A DNA stretch of 64,000 nt from Orlajensenia sp037404875. Its GTDB lineage: Bacteria > Actinomycetota > Actinomycetes > Actinomycetales > Microbacteriaceae. Below are positions 26,860 to 34,718 of this stretch, in pieces. The stretch lies in assembly GCF_037404875.1 (NCBI RefSeq), contig NZ_JBBELO010000024.1, forward strand, positions 1-64,000. The letters are read 5' to 3'. The notes beneath the pieces were generated by a model. It was not told where the DNA came from and searched no databases. It saw only the letters and a list, made by a program, of their open reading frames with translations. A program made the position numbers and the translations under genes. How positions within the stretch are numbered: the stretch's first letter is position 1; each line of letters starts with the position of its first letter.

Positions 26860-27672
26860 TCAGTGCTGATGGGGCTCGGGAGCAGCCCCCGTGACACCCA
26901 GGACGTCGACGACGATCGCGGTGACGTTGTCACGACCGCCGTTGCCGAGGGCGGCGTCGACGAGTTGACGCGTCGCATCCTCTGCCGTCTCCGTCGACAT
27001 GAGGAAGTGCCGGATGCCGTAGGGCGTCAGTTCCTTCGTGAGCCCGTCGGAGCAGATGAGCAGCCGCGTGCCCTCCTCGACCGCGATGAGGCGGTAGTCG
27101 GGAATCGGCACCTCGTGGAAGCCGACGGCGCGCGTGATGACGTTGGAGTGAGGATGCGTCTCGGCCTCCTCGCGTGAGATGTGACCGGCGTCGACGAGTT
27201 CCTGCACGATCGAGTGGTCGGTCGTGAGCTGCTCCAGCACGCCGTGGGAGAGCAGGTACACCCGCGAGTCGCCGATGTTGAACACGAGCCAGGCAACGCC
27301 CTCCCGCGTGCGCGTGAGCGCGACGCCGGTGACGGTGGTGCCGGTCCCGGCATCCGTCACACCTCCGCCGCGGCCCATGTCGTCGACGGCGAGCCGCAAC
27401 GACTGCTCGAGTCCAGCCGGGTCGACCCACTCGCGCGTGCCGTGCTCTGCCAGCCTCGTGACGACGGCCGCGCTCGCGAAGTCCCCGGCCGAGTGTCCGC
27501 CCATGCCGTCTGCGACGGCGAAGATGGGCGACTGCGCCATGTACGAGTCTTCGTTCGCCTCACGCCGATGGCCCGTGTCGGTCAATGCCGACCAGGCCAG
27601 CGTGACGCTCGCCTCGCTCTCGCCGGTCAGCACGGTGGTGTGCTGGGCATTGCCTTGACCGATCTGGGTCAC
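26860..27672 (-). CDS. PP2C-family serine/threonine protein phosphatase
   Basis: This is a 270-residue cytoplasmic metal-dependent phosphatase that reverses Ser/Thr phosphorylation. Metal-binding motifs are all present: REANEDSY, VADGMGGHSAGD, FNIGDSRVYLL, ICSDGLT and GGRDNVT. It has no transmembrane segment, unlike mycobacterial PstP, which carries one after the catalytic domain. The GTG at 27672 overlaps the FHA-protein stop in GTGA. With the FHA protein before it and the kinase gene after it, it forms a complete phosphorylation switch. The phosphatase of the bifidobacterial PFNA cluster (PprA) is its likely counterpart. Confidence 0.93.
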   Translation of the reverse strand: MTQIGQGNAQHTTVLTGESEASVTLAWSALTDTGHRREANEDSYMAQSPIFAVADGMGGHSAGDFASAAVVTRLAEHGTREWVDPAGLEQSLRLAVDDMGRGGGVTDAGTGTTVTGVALTRTREGVAWLVFNIGDSRVYLLSHGVLEQLTTDHSIVQELVDAGHISREEAETHPHSNVITRAVGFHEVPIPDYRLIAVEEGTRLLICSDGLTKELTPYGIRHFLMSTETAEDATRQLVDAALGNGGRDNVTAIVVDVLGVTGAAPEPHQH

Positions 27673-28865
27673 GTCGTCGGCCTTCTCGTCACGGGGAAAT
27701 GATCCGGCGGCTCGCCGGCCGCCGATATGGTCACGATTGTATCCTCCCCGATGAGCACCTTCGTTCCCGGCATGACCACCAGGGACTCGCCGGGTCGCAG
27801 GCGCCGACGGCGCCCGGTGGGCGGCTGCACGAGCGTGCCGTTCGTGGAATGCAGATCGGTGACCACCACCGTGCGGCCCTCCGCCCGCAATTCGAGGTGG
27901 GTTCCCGAGACCTCGGAGGTGGGCGAGGCGACCTTCACGAGCCGGGCACCGGCATCCGTCAGCCGGCGCGGACTCGGCGAGCGCCCGATGAGGTGCACGC
28001 CGTCGAGGGCGAGTTCCTGCCCGTCGCCCACACGGAAGGTGTAGCGCGGCACCGGTGCGCCCGCATCGGCTCCTGGGAGCGTCGTCGCAGGATCGGCCGG
28101 GCGTGCGGAGCGCCCGAGCGGACGCACGACGGTGTCATCGGGAGCCGAGGTGCGAATGACGGTGTCATCGGAGCCGGGCAGGCGGATGATCGTCTGCTCC
28201 GCCGGCGTTCCCACGACCGTGTCGTCGAGCACGGCTGCCGAGATCACCGTGTCCTCCGTCGAGGGCCGCAGTACCGTGTCATCGAGATCGTCGATGCTCG
28301 GCGCTTCCCGGGGCACGGCGGCCGGCGCGTACGTGAGCGGCGCGAGATCGCCCTCGGCGGCCAGGAGCCAGTCCAGCCGGTCTGCGGCGACGATCGACGT
28401 GCGTACCGCAGAGCCGAGGCCGACGCCCGCGGCCGAGGCCACCTCTGCGCCGACCGCGTGTGCGATGACCGCCGTGACGTCGCGGAAGTCGGCCAGCAGC
28501 CACGGTCGCGCGCCGCCGTCGCTGAACCGGCGGGAACCGCCGATGGAATAGACATCGAGCGCGAGCCCGCCCCTGATCACGGCGGTGACGGAGGCGCCCT
28601 CAGCACGCGCATCGCTGAGCATCACGGCGGCGAACGAGTCCACGGCATCCGCCCCCCTGAGCGGGATGAGTGCGACGAGGGACTCGATCGAGGTGCGCGT
28701 GAGCACCGCGAGCCGTTCAGCGATGCCCGGGTCCGAGTCCGCGGGCAACGCGACGAGGAATCCGTCACCGACGACGAACCGGAACGCGGTGCCGGGACCG
28801 CTCGCGGTGATCCTCGCACCCGCGCCCGCCGCGCCTGCGGGCCGTGGGGTGTCCGCGTGCGCCAT
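27669..28865 (-). CDS. FHA-domain protein with a ladder of DDTV-like motifs
   Basis: This is a 398-residue protein in three parts. The N-terminal 190 or so residues resemble PP2C-adjacent regulatory domains and have no recognised motif. The middle (about 205-265) holds six degenerate copies of a DDTV(I/V)-type motif: DDTVLR, EDTVIS, DDTVVG, EQTIIR, DDTVIR and DDTVVR. The C-terminal 120 residues form an FHA domain (IGRSPSP, SEVSGTHLEL, STNGT). Acidic residues before a threonine followed by Val/Ile are good FHA-ligand candidates once phosphorylated, so the middle may bind its own or another FHA domain. ATG 28865 lies 6 bases after a TATCAT box, so its mRNA is probably leaderless. It overlaps the PP2C gene in GTGA. 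Confidence 0.88.
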   Translation of the reverse strand: MAHADTPRPAGAAGAGARITASGPGTAFRFVVGDGFLVALPADSDPGIAERLAVLTRTSIESLVALIPLRGADAVDSFAAVMLSDARAEGASVTAVIRGGLALDVYSIGGSRRFSDGGARPWLLADFRDVTAVIAHAVGAEVASAAGVGLGSAVRTSIVAADRLDWLLAAEGDLAPLTYAPAAVPREAPSIDDLDDTVLRPSTEDTVISAAVLDDTVVGTPAEQTIIRLPGSDDTVIRTSAPDDTVVRPLGRSARPADPATTLPGADAGAPVPRYTFRVGDGQELALDGVHLIGRSPSPRRLTDAGARLVKVASPTSEVSGTHLELRAEGRTVVVTDLHSTNGTLVQPPTGRRRRLRPGESLVVMPGTKVLIGEDTIVTISAAGEPPDHFPVTRRPTT

Positions 28866-28871
28866 GGCCAC

Positions 28872-28877
28872 ATGATA
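28872..28877 (-). promoter_or_regulatory. -10 box of a leaderless promoter for the FHA-PP2C operon
   Basis: TATCAT on the minus strand ends 6 bases before the ATG at 28865. That spacing puts the first transcribed base at the start codon. There is no Shine-Dalgarno site in between, which favours leaderless translation. Confidence 0.55.
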
Positions 28878-29002
28878 TCCGGGACGCGGGCTCCGGCACC
28901 GCCGACGCGATTCCCGCGTCGATGCCATGGATTCCGTGGCGAAAATGTGCTGAAACAACGGAATCACTTGCCGGATGCGGTTCTCGCTGTCAGAATCCAT
29001 TC

Positions 29003-29485
29003 ATGAGCAGCCAGAGTCGTGCGCCCTCGCGGAATGCCCACCAGCTCGACGCCGTCTCGAAGGCCATCATCGAGCAACTGCAGGATGACGGCCGGCGCTC
29101 GTACGCCGACATCGGCAAGGCGGTGGGCCTCAGCGAGGCAGCCGTGCGCCAGCGGGTGCAGAAGCTCACGGAATCCGGGGTCATGCAGATCGTCGCCGTG
29201 ACCGACCCGCTGCAGCTGGGCTTCTTCCGCCAGGCCATGGTGGGCATCCGGGCGACGGGAGACACCCGCGCGATCGCCGACGAACTGGCGGCGCTCCCGG
29301 AGGTCGACTACGTCGTACTCACGGCCGGGAGCTTCGACATCCTCGTCGAGGTCGTCTGCGAGAGCGATGACGAGTTGCTCAGCCTGCTCAACACGCGGAT
29401 CCGCTCCTTCGACGGGGTACTCAGCACAGAGACCTTCGTCTACCTGAAATTGCACAAGCAGCTCTACAACTGGGGAACACGATGA
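29003..29485 (+). CDS. Lrp/AsnC-family transcription regulator
   Basis: This is a 160-residue regulator with an N-terminal helix-turn-helix (YADIGKAVGLSEAAVRQRVQKL) and a C-terminal RAM/ACT-like ligand domain (about 75-155). Family members are dimeric or octameric and sense amino acids or related amines. The ATG at 29003 lies 6 bases after CAGAAT, a possible -10 box, with no Shine-Dalgarno site, so the mRNA may be leaderless. Its stop overlaps the aminotransferase start by 4 bases (ATGA). Similar regulators beside putrescine aminotransferase genes control polyamine use, which is the likely role here (inference). Confidence 0.9.
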   Translation: MSSQSRAPSRNAHQLDAVSKAIIEQLQDDGRRSYADIGKAVGLSEAAVRQRVQKLTESGVMQIVAVTDPLQLGFFRQAMVGIRATGDTRAIADELAALPEVDYVVLTAGSFDILVEVVCESDDELLSLLNTRIRSFDGVLSTETFVYLKLHKQLYNWGTR

Positions 29486-30888
29486 CCATGATGACCTCGG
29501 GCGGACTCTCCGCCACCGATCACTCCGACCTTCAGCAGAAGGCGAAGGATCACCTCTGGATGCACTTCGCCCGCCAGTCGACCATGGAGAGTGACGGCGT
29601 GCCCATCATCACCCGGGGCGAGGGTCACCACATCTGGGACTCGAGCGGCAAGCGCTACATCGACGCTCTCTCGGGCCTCTTCGTCGTCAATGCCGGCCAC
29701 GGCCGCAAGCGCCTCGCGGAGGTCGCCGCCCGGCAGGCGGAGGAACTCGCCTTCTTCCCACTGTGGTCGTACGCGCATCCGTCGGCGATCGAGCTGGCCG
29801 ATCGGCTCGCCGATTACGCGCCGGGCGATCTGAACCGGGTGTTCTTCTCCACCGGCGGCGGCGAGGCGGTCGAGACCGCCTTCAAGCTCGCCAAGTACTA
29901 CTGGAAGCTGCAGGGCAAGCCGACCAAGCACAAGGTGATCTCGCGGGCCGTGGCCTATCACGGCACGCCACAGGGCGCCTTGGCGATCACCGGCATTCCC
30001 GCCATGAAGGCGATGTTCGAGCCCGTGACGCCGGGTGGCTTCCGGGTGCCGAACACGAACTTCTACCGTGCCGCAGAAGTGGGCGCGCCGGCCGATGACC
30101 TCGAGGCCTTCGGAGTGTGGGCGGCGAACCGCATCGAGGAGATGATCCAGTTCGAGGGGCCGGACACGGTCGCCGCGGTGTTCCTGGAGCCCGTGCAGAA
30201 CTCGGGCGGCTGCTTCCCGCCTCCCCCCGGCTACTTCCAGCGGGTGCGCGAGATCTGCGACAGGTACGACGTGCTGCTCGTCAGCGACGAGGTGATCTGC
30301 GCGTTCGGGCGCATCGGCCACATGTTCGCGTGCGACGAGTACGGCTACGTTCCCGACATGATCACGTGCGCGAAGGGAATGACGAGCGGCTACTCCCCCA
30401 TCGGCGCGACGATCGTGAGCGACCGCATCTACGAGCCCTTCCGGCACGGCGACACGTCGTTCTACCACGGCTACACGTTCGGCGGACATCCCGTCTCGGC
30501 CGCCGTCGCCCTGGAGAACCTCGACATCTTCGAGGAGGAGAAGCTCAACGAACGGGTGCGCGAGAACTCGCCGCTCTTCCGCGCGCAACTCGAGACGCTG
30601 CTCGACCTGCCGATCGTCGGCGACGTGCGGGGCGAGGGGTACTTCTTCGGCATCGAGCTCGTGAAGGACAAGGCCACCAAGGAGACCTTCGACGACGACG
30701 AGGCCGAGCGGCTGCTGCGCGGGTTCCTCTCCAAGGCGCTCTTCGACGCGGGACTGTACTGCCGGGCCGACGATCGCGGCGACCCCGTCGTGCAGCTCGC
30801 CCCACCGCTGACCACGGGGCCGGCGGAGTTCGCCGAGATCACCGAGATCCTTCGCGGCGTGCTGAGCGAAGCCTGGACGCGACTCTGA
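29482..30888 (+). CDS. Class III aminotransferase, putrescine/diamine type
   Basis: This is a 468-residue PLP-dependent aminotransferase. The Schiff-base lysine is Lys298 in TCAKGMTSGYSPIGA. Other landmarks are STGGGEAVETAFKLAKYYW, SRAVAYHGTPQGALAITG and LVSDEVICAFGRIG. The sequence resembles actinobacterial putrescine- or omega-amine:pyruvate aminotransferases more than GabT, which is encoded separately at 3392. The product from putrescine would be 4-aminobutanal. It is coupled to the Lrp regulator by ATGA and to the following FAD oxidoreductase by CTGA, making a three-gene unit. Substrate assignment rests on context and is moderate. Confidence 0.85.
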   Translation: MTMMTSGGLSATDHSDLQQKAKDHLWMHFARQSTMESDGVPIITRGEGHHIWDSSGKRYIDALSGLFVVNAGHGRKRLAEVAARQAEELAFFPLWSYAHPSAIELADRLADYAPGDLNRVFFSTGGGEAVETAFKLAKYYWKLQGKPTKHKVISRAVAYHGTPQGALAITGIPAMKAMFEPVTPGGFRVPNTNFYRAAEVGAPADDLEAFGVWAANRIEEMIQFEGPDTVAAVFLEPVQNSGGCFPPPPGYFQRVREICDRYDVLLVSDEVICAFGRIGHMFACDEYGYVPDMITCAKGMTSGYSPIGATIVSDRIYEPFRHGDTSFYHGYTFGGHPVSAAVALENLDIFEEEKLNERVRENSPLFRAQLETLLDLPIVGDVRGEGYFFGIELVKDKATKETFDDDEAERLLRGFLSKALFDAGLYCRADDRGDPVVQLAPPLTTGPAEFAEITEILRGVLSEAWTRL

Positions 30889-32297
30889 GCGGCGACTACC
30901 GCGCGCTCAGTTTCTGGCTCGAGTCGCTCGCCGATGAACAGGGCGAGAACCTCACGCCCCGGCCGGGCCTGAAGCGCGACCGACGCGTCGATGTCTGCAT
31001 CGTCGGCGGCGGGCTCACCGGACTCTGGACGGCCTACTACCTCGCCAAGGCCGACCCGAGCCTGTCGATTCTCGTGCTCGAGAAGGAGATCGCGGGCTTC
31101 GGCGCCTCCGGTCGCAACGGCGGCTGGTGCTCGGCCCTGTTCCCCCGCTCGGCGGGAGCACTCGAGCGCGCGTACGGCGCCGACGCTGCCGCCGCCGTGC
31201 GGCGCGCGATGGTGGCGACGGTCGACGAGGTGGGTCGCGTGGTGCGCGAGGAGGACATCGCGTGCGATTTCGCGAAGGGCGGAACGCTCAGCTTCGCCCG
31301 CGACGCGGTACAGCTGGAGGCGGCACGGGCGGAGGTCGCCGCTGCCGAGCGACTGGGCGTCGACCGCCTGCAGCTGATCGAGGATGCGACCGCCCTCGCC
31401 CGCTACGGGGTCGGCGGTGGTGCCGTCGCCGCCGTGCTCGATCCGGCCTGCGCCCGGGTGCAACCGGCGACGCTCGTGCGCGGCCTGGCGCGCGTGGTGG
31501 AGAGTCTCGGGGTCCAGATCTACGAGGGCACACAGGTGACGGCGTGGGGAGCGCACCGGGCCCGCTTCGTCTCCGGACGCGATGGCGAGAGCGTCGAGGG
31601 CGTCGTCGCCGCGGCGAACGTCGTGATCGCGGTCGAGGGCTTCGGAGCCGACCTTCCCGGGGTCGGCCGCCACATCATGCCGCTGTACTCCCTCATGATC
31701 GCGACCGAACCGCTGCCCAGCGAGACATGGGAGCGCATCGGCATTCGCCAGGGACAGACCTTCGGCGACTACCGTCACCTGCTCGTCTACGGCCAGCGCA
31801 CTGCCGATGACCGCATCGCCTTCGGTGGGCGCGGCGCCCGCTATCACTGGGGCTCGCGCATCCGGCCGGAGTACGACACGTCGGAACGGGTGCTCGAGCA
31901 CCTGCGGCGCGCGCTCGTCGACCTGTTCCCCGCCGTGGAGGGTGCCGAGGTGACCCACCATTGGGGCGGACCGCTCGGGGTCCCCCGCGACTGGCACCCG
32001 TCGGCGAGCTACAATCCGCGCACCGGTGTCGCCTTCGCCGGTGGTTACGTCGGCGATGGCCTCTCGACCACCAATCTCGCGGGCCGCACGCTTCGCGACC
32101 TGCTGCTCGGCATCCGGAGCGAGCTCACCGCCCTGCCGTGGGTGAACCACCGCAGCCCCAAGTGGGAGCCGGAACCGTTGCGCTTCCTCGGCGCGAACCT
32201 GGGGCTCGCGGGCATGGGCATCGCCGACGTCGAGGAGCGCATGCTGGCGCGACCCTCGCTGGCCGCCCGCCTGATCGCGCCGCTGACGGGGCACTGA
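30885..32297 (+). CDS. FAD-dependent oxidoreductase (gamma-glutamylputrescine oxidase-like), CTG start proposed
   Basis: This is a DAO/PuuB-type flavoenzyme of about 470 residues. The FAD motif VCIVGGGLTGLWTAYYLAK begins near residue 36, GASGRNGGWCSALFP follows, and GGYVGDGLSTTNLAGR lies near the C-terminus. The reaction is probably oxidation of an amine such as putrescine or its glutamyl form, releasing hydrogen peroxide. No ATG, GTG or TTG exists in this frame between the end of the aminotransferase and the FAD motif. The only fitting start is CTG at 30885, overlapping the upstream stop as CTGA exactly as ATGA/GTGA do elsewhere in the window. A sequencing error at base 30885 would be the other explanation. 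The end of the gene is certain, its start is not. Confidence 0.8.
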   Translation: MSGDYRALSFWLESLADEQGENLTPRPGLKRDRRVDVCIVGGGLTGLWTAYYLAKADPSLSILVLEKEIAGFGASGRNGGWCSALFPRSAGALERAYGADAAAAVRRAMVATVDEVGRVVREEDIACDFAKGGTLSFARDAVQLEAARAEVAAAERLGVDRLQLIEDATALARYGVGGGAVAAVLDPACARVQPATLVRGLARVVESLGVQIYEGTQVTAWGAHRARFVSGRDGESVEGVVAAANVVIAVEGFGADLPGVGRHIMPLYSLMIATEPLPSETWERIGIRQGQTFGDYRHLLVYGQRTADDRIAFGGRGARYHWGSRIRPEYDTSERVLEHLRRALVDLFPAVEGAEVTHHWGGPLGVPRDWHPSASYNPRTGVAFAGGYVGDGLSTTNLAGRTLRDLLLGIRSELTALPWVNHRSPKWEPEPLRFLGANLGLAGMGIADVEERMLARPSLAARLIAPLTGH

Positions 32298-32348
32298 GAA
32301 GGCGGAGCGGTTCTGCCGGTCGGGCGGTCGGGCACGTGTCCGGGCTCC

Positions 32349-32423
32349 GGGCGGGCAGGGGCGGCCAGGGTCCCGCCCAAAGATGCCCACCGACCCCCGG
32401 ACCCTGGCCGCCCCTGCCCGCCC
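32349..32423. repeat. Perfect 25-bp inverted repeat with 25-base loop
   Basis: Bases 32349-32373 and 32399-32423 are exact reverse complements, separated by 25 bases. The arms are GC-rich and contain GGGCAGGGGCGGCC. It lies about 50 bases after the FAD oxidoreductase stop and before the convergent DUF4192 gene, so it could act as a two-way transcription terminator. No T-run follows. The arm length is far beyond an ordinary terminator, so a mobile or dispersed repeat is also possible. Confidence 0.85.
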
Positions 32424-32491
32424 TCGCGGGTGAGTCCTGCATCCGCTCCTCGGCTTCATCGTGTCGGTGCGATCGCGGGTACGTCACGTCG

Positions 32492-32557
32492 CTTCGACAG
32501 GCTCAGCGAGCGGGGCGTGAGACGTCCGCGGAAGCCCGGTCCCTGAGCCTGTCGAAG
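32492..32557. repeat. Inverted repeat CTTCGACAGGCTCAG / CTGAGCCTGTCGAAG
   Basis: The 15-base arms at 32492-32506 and 32543-32557 pair perfectly around a 36-base loop. I recall very similar CTTCGACAGGCTCAG elements scattered between genes in many Microbacteriaceae and related genomes. This is therefore likely a copy of a dispersed intergenic palindrome. It ends 9 bases from the DUF4192 stop. Confidence 0.8.
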
Positions 32558-32566
32558 GGCCGGCGC

Positions 32567-33706
32567 TCACCTCGACGGCACGTCGGCGTAGCGCACCTGC
32601 GCCTCGTCGATCTCGGGCGGCTCGAACGCCCACTCCGGCAGCCGGCCGCCGGCGACCATCGCTCCCACGAGCTGCGCCAGGCCGTACTCCGGATCGATGG
32701 CCAGCGCGTTCTCGACGAACACCGCCGCTCGCGAGCTCTGTCCCAGCGCCCAGCTGAGCCAGGCCAGCATCGCGAACACGGGCGGTCGCGCCGAGACCGG
32801 CGCGTGCGCCCCGAGGGTACGCAGCAGCACGATGGCGGCATCGATCCGCTCGGCATCCGGCCTCGGACCGATGCCGGCGAGCAGCAGTCCGTCCGGCGTC
32901 TCGACGAGTTCGTGCGTCGACGCGTACTCGACGGCCTCGCGCTCCACACGTCGGCCGGTCTCCAGTCCGAACGCCCAACCGAGCAGTGCGATATCGCGCA
33001 GCGGCGGCGCCTGCACGAGTCGCAGGGCGAATGCCGCCAGGTCGACCGAGAGGGCCTCGACGTCGGCGCGAAGCACCCCCTCGAACAGCGCAGCCATGTC
33101 GTCGCCCTCCGCTTCGTCGCAGAGCTCGTCGGCGGAGCGAACCAGGTCGGGGCCGAGTTCCTGCATCCGCCGTGCGACCCGCTCGGTCTTCACGAGGCCG
33201 ACGTGCGGCAGATCGGTGCCGGCGGTCACGTCGTCGGCCACCTCGCGATCGCCCAGTTCCGCCACGGATGCCACCGGCGACTCGGCGATCAGCCGCAAGG
33301 GGCGTCCGCCGGGCGGAACGGCCTCATCGAAGAGCGAACCCCACCCGTCCGCTGCCACGCAGAGCGCATCCCGCACATGGAGTCCGGCCAACTCGGCGCG
33401 GTGGACGAGCGCGTCGAGGAAGCTCCCCTGCAGGCCGTCACCGCTTTCGAAGCGGGCATCCGTGTAGACGAGCGGAACGAGGGCATCCACGTCGCGGATC
33501 TTGCACAGCATGCCGATCATCGACGTCGCGTGCCGTTTCAGCACCTTCAGCGCACCGGGCGCAGGAAGGTCGAAGCGCAGTGCTCCGCAGGTGCGATTGC
33601 CGCGGAACGCGATGAGCACGGCACTGCGACGGGGTCGGTAGCCGAGAAGGTGCGGGACGAGGGCCAGGAAGTCCTGACCGGACTGGGCCTTGATGACGGT
33701 GGGCAT
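32567..33706 (-). CDS. DUF4192 domain protein
   Basis: This is a 379-residue soluble protein of the actinobacterial DUF4192 family, recognised by the start (FLALVPHLLGYRPRRSAVLIAFRGNRTCGALRFDLP) and by the two-part layout with an Ala/Leu-rich helical second half. No function is established. No signal peptide or membrane segment is seen. The ATG at 33706 follows GAGGGTGG. It is transcribed alone, between the palindromes at 32349-32557 and the aldo-keto reductase pair. The second half resembles TPR-like helices (AVFVENALAIDPEYGLAQLVGAM), which would suit protein binding (inference). Confidence 0.85.
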   Translation of the reverse strand: MPTVIKAQSGQDFLALVPHLLGYRPRRSAVLIAFRGNRTCGALRFDLPAPGALKVLKRHATSMIGMLCKIRDVDALVPLVYTDARFESGDGLQGSFLDALVHRAELAGLHVRDALCVAADGWGSLFDEAVPPGGRPLRLIAESPVASVAELGDREVADDVTAGTDLPHVGLVKTERVARRMQELGPDLVRSADELCDEAEGDDMAALFEGVLRADVEALSVDLAAFALRLVQAPPLRDIALLGWAFGLETGRRVEREAVEYASTHELVETPDGLLLAGIGPRPDAERIDAAIVLLRTLGAHAPVSARPPVFAMLAWLSWALGQSSRAAVFVENALAIDPEYGLAQLVGAMVAGGRLPEWAFEPPEIDEAQVRYADVPSR

Positions 33707-33803
33707 GGTGCCACCCTCGGCCACGTCAGCCGGCCGCCGGCGGCGACAGCGCCCGCTGTGCAGAACGCGGACGGCTGACCTCACGGTTCAGGACTGGAAC
33801 GGC

Positions 33804-33836
33804 CCGACCTGCCGCGCACCGAGCGCGGCAGGTCGG
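33804..33836 (-). terminator. Strong hairpin after the aldo-keto reductase genes
   Basis: A perfect 14-base stem, CCGACCTGCCGCGC at 33804-33817 with its complement at 33823-33836, surrounds a 5-base loop. It starts 7 bases after the stop of the aldo-keto reductase gene on the minus strand. No T-run follows, which is common for actinobacterial terminators. Confidence 0.65.
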
Positions 33837-33843
33837 ACAGCTC

Positions 33844-34665
33844 TCAGTCGGTCGTGTCGCGCAGCCCGTCGAGGTAGGCCATGTCCTCGGGCGAGAGCTC
33901 GAAGTCCAGCTGCGCGTTCTCGCGGATGCGCGAGGGCGTCGTGGACTTCGGCAGCGGCAGGACATCCTTCTGCAGCACGTACCGGATGCTGACCTGCGCG
34001 ACCGAGGTGCCGTACTTCTCGGCGATGCGGCGCACGTCGGCGTTCTCGAGGATGCCGCCGGTCGCAAGCGGCGAGTAGCCCTCGACGAGAATGCCGTTCT
34101 GCCGGCAGTACTCGGCGGTCTCCACCTGGGTGTGGCCGATGAAGAACCGGATCTGGTTCGCGTGCGGCCGGACGCGTGAGGTGCGTGCGAGCTTCTCCAG
34201 GTCGGACACGACGAAGTTCGAGACGCCGATCGACCGCGACCGCCCCGACTCGTAGATCTCCTCCATCGCCCGCCAGGCCTCGGCGTTGCCTGCGGCGTAG
34301 TCCGCCCCCTGCTCGCTCCAGGGCCACGGCGCGTGGATGAGGTAGAGGTCCACGTGGTCCATGCCGAGGGCGTCGATGCTCTTCTCGAAGCTCGCCTTGG
34401 CTCCTTCGTAGTCCTTCACTTCGGCCGGCAGCTTCGTGGTCAGGAAGATCTCATCGCGGGCGATGCCGCTGTCGGCGATCGCCTTGCCGACCGACGCCTC
34501 GTTGCCGTAGGCGCGCGCGGTGTCGATGTGCCGGTATCCCGCTTCCAGGGCCGTCCTCACCGAGTCGTAGGCGGGTTCCCCTTTCGGTATCTGCCAGGTG
34601 CCGAATCCGATCGCCGGAATCTCGACTCCGTTCTCAAGGGTGAACTTCTGCGTGAGCACGTTCAT
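33844..34665 (-). CDS. Aldo/keto reductase (2,5-diketo-D-gluconate reductase type)
   Basis: This is a 273-residue NADPH-dependent reductase with the TIM-barrel AKR fold. The catalytic tetrad is Asp48, Tyr53, Lys78 and His111. Family signatures GYRHIDTARAYGNEASVG and SIGVSNF are clear, and the C-terminal LPKSTTPSRIRENAQ binds the cofactor phosphate. It reduces aldehydes or ketones in the cytoplasm, and the natural substrate cannot be told from sequence. The ATG at 34665 has an AAGGAGA site 5 bases upstream. A second reductase gene of another AKR subfamily lies 53 bases before it in the same direction, so both may be expressed together. Confidence 0.92.
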   Translation of the reverse strand: MNVLTQKFTLENGVEIPAIGFGTWQIPKGEPAYDSVRTALEAGYRHIDTARAYGNEASVGKAIADSGIARDEIFLTTKLPAEVKDYEGAKASFEKSIDALGMDHVDLYLIHAPWPWSEQGADYAAGNAEAWRAMEEIYESGRSRSIGVSNFVVSDLEKLARTSRVRPHANQIRFFIGHTQVETAEYCRQNGILVEGYSPLATGGILENADVRRIAEKYGTSVAQVSIRYVLQKDVLPLPKSTTPSRIRENAQLDFELSPEDMAYLDGLRDTTD

Positions 34666-34718
34666 GTCTCTCCTTCTCTTGCGGCGGCCGGCAGCGTCGC
34701 AGCCGGTCGTGGGTCGGC

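Noticed and set aside
30471..32459. 662-codon minus-strand open frame opposite the FAD oxidoreductase
   Set aside because: It lacks motifs, while the FAD-binding and C-terminal motifs on the plus strand are clear.
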